Shown here piece by piece: positions 23,652 through 31,604 of a stretch of DNA of 64,000 bases. The position numbers were made by a program, and so were the translations under genes. Source of the DNA: Streptomyces sp. NBC_01497 (lineage in GTDB: Bacteria; Actinomycetota; Actinomycetes; Streptomycetales; Streptomycetaceae); the NCBI RefSeq assembly GCF_036250695.1, contig NZ_CP109427.1, positions 4,030,001-4,094,000 of the forward strand, read 5' to 3'. The notes beneath the pieces were generated by a model. That model was not told the DNA's origin and made no database searches. It was given only the letters and a program-made list of their open reading frames with translations. Numbering within the stretch: the stretch's first letter is position 1; each line of letters opens with the position of its first letter.

Positions 23652-25612
23652 CCAGCGACTTCCCCGAAGACGGCGACCACGCGCCACCGAACGACCCGAG
23701 CGCCGAACAGGCAGCGCTCGGCGCCATGCTGCTCTCACGGCCGGCGGTCGCCGAAGTCAGTGCGGCGCTCTCCACCGAGGACTACTACCGCCCCGCGCAC
23801 GCCACCATCCACGGGGCGATCATCGCGATGCACGCGGCCGGCCTGCCGGTCGACCCGATCACGGTCGCCGCGCGCCTCCGGGCGACCAATGACCTGAGCC
23901 GCATCGGCGGCGCGACGTACCTGCACGCGCTTGTACAGGCCACGCCCACCGCGGCGAACGGCACGTACTACGCCGAGATCGTCGCGGACCTGGCCAGGCA
24001 GCGCCGCCTCATCGAGACCGGCACCCGTCTCATCGCCCACACCCGCCAGGGCACCTCCCAAGCCGAGCGCATCGCCTCACAGGCCGCTGCCGAGCTCGCG
24101 GCGATCAGCACGTCCGACCGCTGGCCGGACCCGATCCCCCTCGGTACCCACGGAGCCCTTCCCCTCTTCCCCGTGGACACCCTGACGCCATGGGTAGCCG
24201 AACAGGTCGCCGCTGTCGCCGAGTTCACCCAGACACCACCGGACCTGGCGGCCACCATGGCGCTTGCGGCACTCTCCACGGCAGCCGGCGGAAGGGTGCA
24301 CGTCGAGATCCGGCCCGGCTGGCGCGAGCAGTCGAACCTCTACCTCGTGTGCGCGATGCCCCCGGCATCACGCAAGTCCGACGTCTTCGCCTTCATGACG
24401 GAGCCCGTCTACGACCTCGAACGGGAGCTCCAAGAGGGCTCAAGGGCACAGATCATCGAGGCCGAGACAATCAAGGAGGCGGCTCTCGCCGAGGCCGAAG
24501 CCCTGATGGCCAAAGCGCGTAAGCCAGGCGACGGGATCGACCGCACCGTCATCGTCGCCGAGGCATCCGCCGCGCGGCTGCTCGCCGAGGACATCCACGT
24601 TCCGCCGAAGCCGCGCCTCACGGTCTCCGGCGACATCACCCCGGAACCCCTCGCCCAGCAGCTCGCCATCCACCGATGCCTTGCCGCGCTCTCTCCTGAG
24701 GGCGACCTGTTCGACATCATCGCGGGCCGCTACAGCGCGAAGCCCAACCTCGGCGTCTTCCTCCAGGCCCACAAAGGCGAACGCCTCCAGACCGACCGCA
24801 TCACCCGTGAACAGCCCAGCGTCGACAAGCCCGCGCTCACCATCGGCGTCACACCCCAGCCGGCCGTGCTCCAAGACCTCGCGAGTACGCCGGGCGCCCG
24901 CGACCGCGGCCTGTTGGCCCGCTTCCTCTACGCGCTCCCGGCATCCAACCTCGGCTACCGCAAGACCCGTACGGCGCCCGTGCCCGAAGCTGTGGCCCAG
25001 CGCTACCACGGCCGCCTCTCCACTCTCCTGAGCACGCTCTACGCGCTGCCCGAGCCGGTCACCATCCCCCTGACAGCCACAGCGGACCGGGCCGTCGAAG
25101 CCCTTCAGGATCAACTCGAAACAGCGCTGCGGCCGGAACAACCGCTCGCCCACCTCCCCGACTGGGCAGGAAAGTTGGTCGGACACACAGCCAGGGTCGC
25201 GCTGCTCCTCCACCTCTCCGACCGGATCGCCGGCCCGCGCTGGGGCGAGCCGGTGGAAGAGGACACGATCAATCGGGCCGCAGACATCACGGCGTACTAC
25301 ACCCAACACGCCCTGGCCGTCTTCGACTTGATCGCCAGCGACCCGGCCACGGACGCCGCGCAGACCATCCTCGAATGGCTCGCGCGCCCAAAGACGGACG
25401 GCACGTACCGCACGGCCATCAAGCGCCGCGACGCGGTCGCGGCCTCCCGACGCTTCCGCACCGTCGCCCAGCTCGAACCGGCGCTCTCGTTGCTCGAAGC
25501 GCACGGCTACCTGCGAGCCGACACCCCAGCACGAACCGGCCGAGCAGGGCAGCCGGCGACCGCCACGTACCGGGTTCACCCCTCGCTGCACTGCGGTGCG
25601 GATGCCCGCTGA
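23648..25612 (+). CDS. Replication protein: DnaB N-terminal domain + DUF3987
   Basis: 654 residues. Residues about 15-120 match the DnaB helicase N-terminal domain (DPSAEQAALGAMLLSRPAVAEV...YYRPAHATIHGAI...LPVDPITVAARL...GGATYLHAL). From about 160 to 560 it resembles DUF3987, a primase-helicase-like domain of mobile elements, with the degenerate P-loop MPPASRKSD and later LARFLYALP. The C-terminus holds a winged-helix-like part. It probably initiates replication of the excised circle at the iteron array directly downstream (25614-25790). The GTG start overlaps the preceding small gene; the longer frame upstream is a shadow of it. Confidence 0.8.
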   Translation: MTSDFPEDGDHAPPNDPSAEQAALGAMLLSRPAVAEVSAALSTEDYYRPAHATIHGAIIAMHAAGLPVDPITVAARLRATNDLSRIGGATYLHALVQATPTAANGTYYAEIVADLARQRRLIETGTRLIAHTRQGTSQAERIASQAAAELAAISTSDRWPDPIPLGTHGALPLFPVDTLTPWVAEQVAAVAEFTQTPPDLAATMALAALSTAAGGRVHVEIRPGWREQSNLYLVCAMPPASRKSDVFAFMTEPVYDLERELQEGSRAQIIEAETIKEAALAEAEALMAKARKPGDGIDRTVIVAEASAARLLAEDIHVPPKPRLTVSGDITPEPLAQQLAIHRCLAALSPEGDLFDIIAGRYSAKPNLGVFLQAHKGERLQTDRITREQPSVDKPALTIGVTPQPAVLQDLASTPGARDRGLLARFLYALPASNLGYRKTRTAPVPEAVAQRYHGRLSTLLSTLYALPEPVTIPLTATADRAVEALQDQLETALRPEQPLAHLPDWAGKLVGHTARVALLLHLSDRIAGPRWGEPVEEDTINRAADITAYYTQHALAVFDLIASDPATDAAQTILEWLARPKTDGTYRTAIKRRDAVAASRRFRTVAQLEPALSLLEAHGYLRADTPARTGRAGQPATATYRVHPSLHCGADAR

Positions 25613-25613
25613 C

Positions 25614-25790
25614 CGTCAGCGACGTCAGCAGAACTCCCCGAACAGCAAGAACACCGGCGAACGCACTGCCAGCAGATGTCAGCAACGTCAGCACAACCGC
25701 GCCGATGCGCTGACGTTGCTGACGCTTGCTGACGATCGTCAGCAAGCCATAACAGCAGGTCAAGCGATTCCGCTGACACTGCTGACGCTT
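25614..25790. repeat. Iteron array of (T)GCTGACG / CGTCAGC(A), element 2
   Basis: About ten copies of GTCAGC or GCTGAC in 180 bp. Forward CGTCAGC-type copies lie at 25615, 25623, 25678, 25686 and 25737; inverted GCTGACG-type copies at 25709, 25717, 25727, 25773 and 25781. Same place (between replication gene and xis) and same inverted layout as the element 1 array, but a different core sequence. Probable origin or control site. Confidence 0.75.
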
Positions 25791-25843
25791 CACAACCGCC
25801 CCACAGACGAGAGCAGCCATTGCACCCAAGGGGGACGACCACC

Positions 25844-26035
25844 GTGCGCCGTGAACCTCACCTCAAGCTCAATGACCTGCTGGCCGAGCTCGACATGTCC
25901 CGCGCTGCTTTCTACCGCATGCGCGCTCGGGGACAGGCCCCGAAGTGCATCAAGCTCCCCAACGGACAACTCCGCTTTCGCCGTTCCGACTTCGAGGCCT
26001 GGCTCAACGACCACGAGGAGGCATTCACGTGCTGA
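25844..26035 (+). CDS. xis: Excisionase-like helix-turn-helix protein (element 2)
   Basis: 63 residues. The core SRAAFYRMRARGQAP then IKLPNGQLRFRRSDFEAWL is nearly the same as in the element 1 excisionase. GTG at 25844 is chosen because AAGGGGG lies nine bases upstream; earlier starts lack a site. Its stop overlaps the integrase start by 7 bases, unlike element 1, where a hairpin separates the two genes. Role: directing the integrase toward excision. Confidence 0.85.
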   Translation: MRREPHLKLNDLLAELDMSRAAFYRMRARGQAPKCIKLPNGQLRFRRSDFEAWLNDHEEAFTC

Positions 26036-27438
26036 CCTTCGACGTACGCATCTACGCCATCGAGGCACGCCCAGACCGTCGCAAGCCGTACCGCGTGCGG
26101 TGGAGCGTGGCCGGCCAGAAGTTCTCCAAGAGCTACGCGCTCAAGCCTCAGGCCGACGGACGCCGCTCAGAGCTGATGGCGGCCCTTCGCCGCGGAGAAC
26201 AGTTCGACTCGGAGGAAGGGCTTCCCACCTCCGAACTCCGGGAGCTCAATGCGGTCACCTGGTACGAGCACGCACGGCAGTACGCGGCCATGAAGTGGCC
26301 ACGGGCTGCCGCCAAGCACCGGGCGAGCATTGCCGACGCCCTGGCCACGGTGACGCCCGCTTTCGTTTCAGTGGACGTGCGCGGCTACTCGAAGCCGCGT
26401 GTTCTCCGCAGGGCCCTCTACGCCTGGGCCTTCCGCATGGTCCTACGCGAGGACGGCGCCATCGTCTCGCGCCTGGACGCCGAGGAAGCGCCCCCCGAGG
26501 TTGCTCACGCGTTGGCCTGGATCGCGAAGCACTCCCTGTCGATCAACGAGGCAGCCAAGCCCGCCCATGTACGCAAGGCCCTCGGCGCCCTCTCGGTCAC
26601 ACTTCACGGAAAGAGCGCCGCCGAGAACACGGCCCGTCGCAAGCGGATGATCCTCAACAACGCTTTCGTGTACGCGATCGAACGCGAGCACCTGGACGCC
26701 AACCCGTTGAAGCGCGTGGACTGGCAGGCTCCGGCGACGGACGACGAGGTTGATTTCAGGTACGTGCCCGGTCCCCAGCTCGCAGCGTCGCTGATCGCGG
26801 CCGTCCGAGCCCAGGGCGCCCGCGGCGAGCACCTGGAGGCGTTCTTCGGTTGCGTCTACTACGCGGCCATGCGCCCCGGGGAGATCGCCGCGCTCAACGC
26901 CTCTGACTGCGTACTCCCGGCGGGAGAGGATTTGTGGGGCGAACTGATCCTGGCCGAGAGCCACCCAGAGGTGGCAGCCGGCTGGACCGACACCGGCACC
27001 CCGTACGAAAAGCGCGGCCTCAAGCGCCGAGCCCGCAAGACGACCCGTTCAGTACCCATCCCGCCGCCCCTGGTCGGACTGCTGAAGGAGCACAGGAAGC
27101 GCTACGGCGTAGCCACCGACGGCCGTCTTTTCCGCGCGGCGCGCGGTGGCCGCGTCCGCAGCACCGAGTACTGCGAGATCTGGAAGGAGGCTCGCACCAA
27201 CGCCCTATCAGAAGAGGACGCCCGCACGCCCCTCGCGGCAGTCCCCTACTCCCTCAGGCACGCCGGAATCTCGCTATGGATCAAGGCAGGCGTCGAGCCG
27301 CCGGAGGTGGCCCGCCGAGCCGGCCACAGCCTGGCCGTGATGTACCGCGTCTACGCCAAGATCCTCCGAGGTCACCAGTCCCACGCCAACCAGCTGATCT
27401 CCGCGGCGCTGTTGGTAAGCGACAGCGATCCGACATAG
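26029..27438 (+). CDS. int: Tyrosine site-specific integrase (element 2)
   Basis: 469 residues, aligned end to end with the element 1 integrase and identical over long blocks (KHRASIA.ALAT.TPA; EVDFRYVPGPQ; GRLFRAARGGRVRSTEY). Catalytic features: MRPGEIAALN (Arg), PYSLRHAGISLW, RAGHS and YRVYAKILRG (Tyr). GTG start overlapping xis; alignment with element 1 (MLTFDVRIYAI vs MLTYDVDIWSI) confirms it. The att site expected just downstream is instead 7.5 kb away, beyond the right cargo. Confidence 0.92.
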   Translation: MLTFDVRIYAIEARPDRRKPYRVRWSVAGQKFSKSYALKPQADGRRSELMAALRRGEQFDSEEGLPTSELRELNAVTWYEHARQYAAMKWPRAAAKHRASIADALATVTPAFVSVDVRGYSKPRVLRRALYAWAFRMVLREDGAIVSRLDAEEAPPEVAHALAWIAKHSLSINEAAKPAHVRKALGALSVTLHGKSAAENTARRKRMILNNAFVYAIEREHLDANPLKRVDWQAPATDDEVDFRYVPGPQLAASLIAAVRAQGARGEHLEAFFGCVYYAAMRPGEIAALNASDCVLPAGEDLWGELILAESHPEVAAGWTDTGTPYEKRGLKRRARKTTRSVPIPPPLVGLLKEHRKRYGVATDGRLFRAARGGRVRSTEYCEIWKEARTNALSEEDARTPLAAVPYSLRHAGISLWIKAGVEPPEVARRAGHSLAVMYRVYAKILRGHQSHANQLISAALLVSDSDPT

Positions 27439-27540
27439 GAAGTGCTCACCTCGATCTGTTGCAGACGATGTCTGCGGTTCGACGCCAGACCCTGGTCAGG
27501 CCACGTTCTCGCGGGAAACCGGTGTGAGAGGGTGCGATCT

Positions 27541-27849
27541 CTGCCTTGTAAGCCTGGCGCCGGGCGCTGATACGTCCTCGCCGGTCACCCGCCATCTGAG
27601 GCGCTGGGCCTGTCAAGACAGCACTTGCACCACTGTGCGCCCCAGTTGACCGTGGCTGACCGCTCGATCTGGCACGGATCTGGCACGCCGACACCTGCCT
27701 TGTAAGCCTGGCGTGGACCGCAAGACCGGTCGGGACTGATCCGCATGTATACGAGGGCACCCAGGCCGCCTGGCACACCTCTGCCGCCACGTAACCCACT
27801 CGACCGCGGCTGACCGCTCGATCTGGCACGCTTGCCCCTCATTACCCGC
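27541..27849. repeat. Degenerate tandem duplication, unit about 155 bp
   Basis: In the 596-bp gap after int, CTGCCTTGTAAGCCTGGCG occurs at 27541 and 27696. GGCTGACCGCTCGATCTGGC lies inside the longer matches at 27648-27677 and 27802-27831. The two landmarks keep the same order and a 154-155 bp offset, so the unit was duplicated and then diverged. The remainder of the gap (27439-27540, 27850-28034) holds no gene I can support. Confidence 0.6.
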
Positions 27850-28034
27850 CGCCTGGCTCACTGCCCCGCAAGTTACCCCAAACAGCTACCAACTTGGATT
27901 GCTCTCCTGCACTATGAGTGTCAGGTCATCGGCTGCCGCCCCCACCAGTCAGCCTGCTGCTGCGCCTAGCAGATGATCCGCGTCGGATCGCGCACCACTC
28001 AGCAAAGCTAGAAAACCGAACGACAGGGGGCACA

Positions 28035-29024
28035 GTGCCGCTCATATTTCATTTCCTCAACGTCGGGCACGGCGACTGCACTTTCATTGAATTTCCGAGC
28101 GGGCGTCTGATGATGGTCGACATCAACAACAGCAAGTCTCTGCCAGAAGACGACCTCGAAGCGCTAGCAGAGAACAAGGGGATCTCGCAGTACGCATTCA
28201 AGCACATGGCGACCCAAGATTCTCGATCATGGGAACAGTATTATGAGTCTCTACTGGTCGACCCATACGAATACTATTCAGCAAATTTTCCTGGCCAATC
28301 CGTATTTCGATATATTCAGACGCATCCAGACATGGATCACATGAGCGGCCTTCATAGATTCTTCTGGCAAGAGCGCGTCGAGCTTCAAAATTTTTGGGAC
28401 ACCGCACACAAGAAAGAGCTCGAAGAGGATAGCTTCGCGAAGAGCAGGTTCGCTTACGTGGACTGGGCCGTCTACAACTGCCTGCGCCTGGGATTTGGGC
28501 CAGAAGACGCAAATGGCCAGTCGAGTAGTCACAAAGTAATCAAGCCAGAGAGGGGGGATACGGCCTCGTTCTGGAAGGAGGATGGCATACAGGTACTTTC
28601 TCCAACAGCAGAGCTTGTATCTGCATGCAATGAGACGGAGGACTATAACGATTGCTCCTACGTAGTCAAGATCAGCCACGCGGGTCGCCACGTCATCCTT
28701 CCCGGGGATGCGGAAAAGGCATCCTGGAACTCGATTCTTTCCCACTACCCCAAGGAAGACTTGCAGTGCGACATCCTTAAGGCATCTCACCACGGGAGGA
28801 TGAGTGGATATCACGAAGAAGCTGTCGAAGCCATGGGGCCGGACACTGTCATCTGTTCCGTTGGCAAGAAGCCATCGACGGACGCATCAAGCGAGTACGC
28901 AAGGGTCGCCAATCGTGTACTTTCAACGCGCTATAACGGTTCCATGAAAGTCAAGATTTGGGATGATGGAGACATTTGGATCTACAATCATTCCGGCGAT
29001 CGCATCGCTACGATCGAATCGTGA
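28035..29024 (+). CDS. Metallo-beta-lactamase-fold hydrolase (ComEC-type)
   Basis: 329 residues. The fold is shown by FHFLNVGHGDCTFIEFPSGRL at the N-terminus, the metal motif HPDMDH (97-102), HVILPGDAEKASW (aspartate ligand) and KASHHGRMSGY (second histidine site). This is the ComEC/Rec2-type subgroup, often hydrolysing phosphodiesters or acting on nucleic acids or nucleotides. GTG at 28035 with CAGGGGG upstream; longer frames lack a site. Codon use is AT-richer than in neighbouring backbone genes, indicating transfer. The membrane gene starts 12 bp after its stop, so the two probably form one system; see findings. Confidence 0.8.
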   Translation: MPLIFHFLNVGHGDCTFIEFPSGRLMMVDINNSKSLPEDDLEALAENKGISQYAFKHMATQDSRSWEQYYESLLVDPYEYYSANFPGQSVFRYIQTHPDMDHMSGLHRFFWQERVELQNFWDTAHKKELEEDSFAKSRFAYVDWAVYNCLRLGFGPEDANGQSSSHKVIKPERGDTASFWKEDGIQVLSPTAELVSACNETEDYNDCSYVVKISHAGRHVILPGDAEKASWNSILSHYPKEDLQCDILKASHHGRMSGYHEEAVEAMGPDTVICSVGKKPSTDASSEYARVANRVLSTRYNGSMKVKIWDDGDIWIYNHSGDRIATIES

Positions 29025-29036
29025 GGCCTCTGTTTC

Positions 29037-29804
29037 GTGACCGGATCTAACCTCAGCAACATATTCGACGGATACACTCGCCGGGCGCGCCTTGCACCAG
29101 CCTTTATCGCTACCCTGCCAGTGTCATTGACTTGCATTGCTGTGATTCCGAATTTTGCTAACTGGCATAAGTTGTGGCTTTTGGTGCTCGCAACCGGGGC
29201 GATCGGACTAATCGACCAGATCGTCAGGGAACGGGGTCGCAAAATACAGTCAACACTGTGGGAGTCCTGGGGCGGCCCTCCTGCAACGCAGGCATTGCGT
29301 CATAGGGACTCCACGAATTCCAAACTTCTTGCACGCAGGCATCAACAAATAGCATTGCTGTTGGGCGAAGAAATGCCGTCCCGGAGACAAGAAGTCAGAA
29401 GTCCCAGCAAGGCTGATCAGGCATACGAAATGGCCGTGCGGTACTTGATCTCGCGAACGAGGGACACCGCAACCTTTCGTCTGATCTTCCTTGAGAATTG
29501 CCAATATGGATTCAGGCGCAACATGCTCGGCATGCGTACAGTGGGCCTGTCCATATCTGTTTCTGCCTGTATTGCAACCCTAGGATTCGCTATCGGGTCC
29601 TTTTATGGGCTACCTATTTGGCGGGTAGGTTTCTCCCTGGTCGCCGCGGCCAGCCTAATACTGACACTGATCTGGTGGCGGGTTGTCAACCCAGATTGGG
29701 TCCGATCCGCAGCCCGCGACTACGCAGAACGACTACTCGATAGCCTCGACGTCCTTCTCCCTATCGAGACTCAGCAAGCGCAGGCTGGAGACTCACAGAC
29801 TTAG
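29037..29804 (+). CDS. Four-helix membrane protein paired with the MBL hydrolase
   Basis: 255 residues with a helix pair near the N-terminus (FIATLPVSLTCIAVIPNFA; LWLLVLATGAIGLIDQIV) and another near the C-terminus (VGLSISVSACIATLGFAIGSF; FSLVAAASLILTLIWW). A charged cytoplasmic loop of about 100 residues lies between. The paired-helix layout is reminiscent of SLATT-type or other pore-forming effectors of conflict systems, but no named family can be assigned. GTG start 12 bp after the hydrolase stop. Low GC like its partner. Convergent with the HEPN gene to its right. Confidence 0.7.
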   Translation: MTGSNLSNIFDGYTRRARLAPAFIATLPVSLTCIAVIPNFANWHKLWLLVLATGAIGLIDQIVRERGRKIQSTLWESWGGPPATQALRHRDSTNSKLLARRHQQIALLLGEEMPSRRQEVRSPSKADQAYEMAVRYLISRTRDTATFRLIFLENCQYGFRRNMLGMRTVGLSISVSACIATLGFAIGSFYGLPIWRVGFSLVAAASLILTLIWWRVVNPDWVRSAARDYAERLLDSLDVLLPIETQQAQAGDSQT

Positions 29805-29837
29805 TGGCCAGTAAACGGTGCCGTTCCATGCTGCCGA

Positions 29838-30914
29838 TTATCTGTGCTCGGGTTCTATCGAATGGTCGGCGGAGTTGAAGTTCGTGCCATCTTTCCGCAT
29901 CAGCTGTCGCCCGAGAAGAGCTTGGTCCAACACGGCAGTGGACGGCACCGAAGGCCCAGAGCGAATGCACGAAACCAGGAGGTCTCGCAACAGATGCCAG
30001 GAGGCTTTCAGCGTTTCCGCGAGTTTCGCATCTTCCATTTTCGCCCCATGGACAGCCTTTGAGCGGAGCCCATAGAGACGTTTGAATCTCGCCTGAGTTT
30101 CAATCCTTTTTTCGATTTCGTCTTCGATCAGGATTGCCGCATACATGGACAGCCGGAAGCTGAGTTCATTGTGCACATCGAACAGTGACTCAATGCCAGA
30201 CCAAATACGCGCTACCGCAGTTCGCGAATCCTTTAGGAATGGAGCGTCTGCTGCCGCGTCGTAAGCCAGTCTATAGCTCGGCTGCTCGTACAAATCAAAA
30301 TCCCTGGCGAGTCGCTCAGAAACCCAGTCCAGATCAGATTTCGTGATCACCTCCGCCGCTCCCCATAGCGGCATTCTGGCATCTTCGAGCGGCTGCATAA
30401 AGACGTCACCCGAGTGTGCCGCTAGTTGACCCCATGGCGTATCTGAGAAAGAAACAGCGTTGATCAGACAGCCAGACTTCAGTCGAAGAAGGGAAATCAC
30501 ACGGTATGCCAAGTTGAGCGCACTCTGAGGGGTGTCCGCGATGCTCTTGGCAATGTATAACTCATGCCTAATTGTGCGAGATAAGTGATCCAGCTGGGTG
30601 AAGGTGCGTCGACAATGTGGTGTGAGCGCACGCGCCAGGGAGCCTATATCAGGGATGTTGGTAACTGGGGTGATGCTAAATAGCGGCTTCCCATCCAAAG
30701 GGAATGAGGATATAGACTCCTCTGCGTTTTCATCCGCTAGAGTGCAGCCCGAAATTCCAATGAAGTATCCCTGCCGAAGATTCTGTTCCAGCTGCCTCTT
30801 AGCCTCGTCCTCGATCACCTGCAAGTGTGCTACTTGCTTCCGAAGGCGGCCAGCGGCCTCACGCAGTTCGTCGGATGGGTGCGGCGGTGTCCAAAGCTCG
30901 CTGTTGTCGCTCAA
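29838..30914 (-). CDS. ApeA-like HEPN-domain protein (1)
   Basis: 358 residues from the TTG at 30914. The C-terminal third has the HEPN pattern of ApeA-like proteins: ARIWSGIESLFDVH, then RFKRLYGLRSKAVHG with the Rx4H ribonuclease motif (R284-H289). The N-terminal part is of the ApeA substrate/sensor type but not assignable. HEPN proteins of this kind act as RNases in anti-phage abortive infection. The start is uncertain: a GTG at 31022 lies inside the palindromic repeat (30996-31139) and is unlikely, while AAGGGGGG is only three bases before the TTG. Lower GC than the backbone. Confidence 0.68.
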   Translation of the reverse strand: MSDNSELWTPPHPSDELREAAGRLRKQVAHLQVIEDEAKRQLEQNLRQGYFIGISGCTLADENAEESISSFPLDGKPLFSITPVTNIPDIGSLARALTPHCRRTFTQLDHLSRTIRHELYIAKSIADTPQSALNLAYRVISLLRLKSGCLINAVSFSDTPWGQLAAHSGDVFMQPLEDARMPLWGAAEVITKSDLDWVSERLARDFDLYEQPSYRLAYDAAADAPFLKDSRTAVARIWSGIESLFDVHNELSFRLSMYAAILIEDEIEKRIETQARFKRLYGLRSKAVHGAKMEDAKLAETLKASWHLLRDLLVSCIRSGPSVPSTAVLDQALLGRQLMRKDGTNFNSADHSIEPEHR

Positions 30915-30995
30915 GTCCCCCCTTGGCCATGTTCCTGAACAAAAGGTACCGTGCGCGGCGTGGCCACATTCGTCAGCCGACCGCCCATCCCGGCT

Positions 30996-31396
30996 CCCAT
31001 CCCGTCCGCCTTCGACCCACACACCGTGGAGCGGGCGTGGTTCAGGGCGTCAAGGTGGAGCGCGCCACTGTACGAACGACCTTGACGCCCTGGGCCGCGA
31101 CTGCTCGGCTCTGCCTGGGTCGAAGGTGGTCGGGATGGGAGTCCACAACGCTCACCACGAACCGGCCGGCACTCGCGAACGGTGCCCCGCCCATCCCGGA
31201 GTCTGAGCGCCCCCGCCGGAGGCATCGTCTTGAAGCCGCGGGCTTGGTTCTCGTCTCATGCCCTCCGGGCCTATCCAGTCGTGGGCGCGCGTCGGCGGCG
31301 GCAGCGCCGAGCGGGCCGAAGGCAGGAGCGCGGGCGCCGCCAGAGCCGGGAAGCGCGCCCGGCGGAGCGGAGCGCAGCCGGGTGCCTTGATGAAGT
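30996..31396. repeat. Long repeat with 144-bp palindrome, copy 1
   Basis: 30996-31139 is an imperfect palindrome. Outer arms near 30996-31019 and 31116-31139 match at most positions; inner 14-bp arms 31043-31056 and 31079-31092 are perfect. The following 250 bp, rich in GCGC, also match the second copy at 34352-34751. No gene is convincing between 30915 and 31604. See findings. Confidence 0.75.
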
Positions 31397-31604
31397 AGAG
31401 AAACCTGTAACAGCTCCCAAATCCAGGCTCAACGCTCAGCCAGCAGGCAAGGCACCCTGGTCATCGTGGGGTCACACGTAGGTCGCAACCACCGGCCGCG
31501 CGTGGCGTCGGCTTTGGGCGCGGCCGTCAGCCGGTACGACGGCCGGTCGTAGGCGTGGGTGTACGTCCGCGTCCGGCCTCGTTGCTGTCAAGCATGGACG
31601 CCAA

